Below, piece by piece: positions 6,330-6,907 of a DNA stretch of 6,907 bases. Below the pieces are notes generated by a model, which was given only the letters and a program-made list of their open reading frames with translations, did no database searches and was not told the DNA's origin. The stretch is from Selenomonadaceae bacterium (lineage in GTDB: Bacteria; Bacillota; Negativicutes; Selenomonadales; Selenomonadaceae). The translations under genes and the position numbers were made by a program. The DNA is taken from contig JAFPCE010000208.1 of assembly GCA_017390245.1 (NCBI GenBank), forward strand, positions 1 to 6,907, read 5' to 3'. Each line of letters starts with the position of its first letter. Position 1 is the first letter of the stretch.

Positions 6330-6907
6330 ATGAAAAAGAATTATTTAAAGAAATATCTGCCTGCAGTAATGGGCATGATGGTGATGGGAGCAGTTATCCT
6401 GGGAGGCTGCGGTAGCAGCAATGCCGGTTCTGCAGATAATGCCAATACTAATATAACTGCAGCTGCTACAGCAAATCTGTCTGATGCCAGAAATACTCCT
6501 GTAGTACAGGCAGCAAAGGTTGTAGGCCCTACTGTAGTAGGTATTACCAACAAGGCTGTGGCAAGAGACTGGTTTAACAACCAGATTCAGTTTGAAAAAG
6601 GCGTAGGCTCTGGCGTTATTTTCCGCCAGGATGGCTATATCGTTACCAATAACCACGTTATTTCCGGTGCTAAGGAGATTATTGTTTCCCTGTCTGATGG
6701 CCGCAGCCTTAATGGCAAGCTTATTGGTGCAGATGAAATCACTGACCTGGCGGTAGTCAAGGTAGATGCCAAGGATCTGCCAGTGGCTGAATTTGCTGAT
6801 TCCAGCGATATTATGGTAGGTGAGCCTGCCATTGCTATTGGCAACCCAATGGGCCTGGAGTTCCGGGGCAGTGTTACTGCTGGCGTAGTCAGCGCTTTGA
6901 ACCGTAC
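6330..6907 (+). CDS. htrA: HtrA/DegP-type serine protease, putative lipoprotein (partial, 3' end outside window)
   Basis: This is an envelope quality-control protease of the trypsin-like HtrA family. 192 codons are visible before the window ends. The N-terminus is MKKNYLKKYLP, a hydrophobic stretch, then VILGGCGSS, a type II signal peptide with lipobox LGGC and lipidated Cys27. A low-complexity Ala/Asn/Ser linker follows to about residue 55. The protease domain begins with VVGPTVVGI and GVGSGVIF. His109 (VTNNHV) and Asp139 (TDLAVVKV) are two members of the catalytic triad; the Ser (GNSGG motif) and any PDZ domain lie beyond the edge. AIGNPMGLEFRGSVTAGVVSA is typical of the family. It is probably co-transcribed with walJ (25-base gap, no promoter seen). 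Starting at the ATG at 6327 would add one Met. The lipid anchor is predicted, not shown. Confidence 0.93.
   Translation, partial: MKKNYLKKYLPAVMGMMVMGAVILGGCGSSNAGSADNANTNITAAATANLSDARNTPVVQAAKVVGPTVVGITNKAVARDWFNNQIQFEKGVGSGVIFRQDGYIVTNNHVISGAKEIIVSLSDGRSLNGKLIGADEITDLAVVKVDAKDLPVAEFADSSDIMVGEPAIAIGNPMGLEFRGSVTAGVVSALNR

Overview
The window reads as a stretch of chromosome from a bacterium of the Negativicutes (diderm Firmicutes such as the Selenomonas, Veillonella, Sporomusa or Megamonas groups). This is inferred from four things: the 5S rRNA sequence, low-to-moderate G+C with strong AGGAG-type ribosome binding sites, a walJ-htrA gene pair of Firmicute type, and a CobT-family gene whose tandem architecture recalls the ArsAB enzyme of Sporomusa and Veillonella. 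The genus cannot be fixed from the sequence alone.

Layout. Positions 1-70 are the end of a 23S-5S rRNA spacer. A 5S rRNA gene (about 71-184, + strand) follows, closed by a Rho-independent terminator (191-219). The rRNA operon then meets a convergent minus-strand pair. This pair is a 688-residue, two-domain nicotinate-nucleotide:base phosphoribosyltransferase (336-2402) with its own strong terminator (277-316), and upstream of it the RNA-binding transcription accessory protein Tex (2466-4652). The two lie 63 bases apart with no clear promoter between them, so they are probably co-transcribed. A 202-base AT-rich divergent region carries an extended -10 promoter for tex and a near-consensus sigma-70 promoter for a PerR-type Fur-family regulator (4855-5292, + strand). 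After a 250-base intergenic region rich in RNA-like secondary structure come walJ (yycJ), a metallo-beta-lactamase-fold nuclease-like protein (5543-6304), and 25 bases later an HtrA/DegP-type serine protease that runs off the window (6330-6907).

How the genes fit together. The phosphoribosyltransferase activates the lower-ligand base of cobamides (B12-type cofactors). Its two-domain form looks like ArsA and ArsB fused in one chain, with one intact and one decayed active site. PerR, Tex, WalJ and HtrA are regulatory and quality-control functions: peroxide/metal sensing, transcript-associated RNA binding, nuclease activity and envelope proteolysis. walJ-htrA is the tail of the Firmicute wal (yyc) operon, here without walRKHI directly upstream. 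The HtrA N-terminus has a lipobox and a cysteine, suggesting a lipid-anchored rather than transmembrane or soluble protease.

No mobile elements, CRISPR arrays or tRNA genes were seen. The most notable item is the fused phosphoribosyltransferase. The rest is largely conventional, apart from the lipoprotein HtrA and the structured leader/trailer RNAs around 5320-5514.
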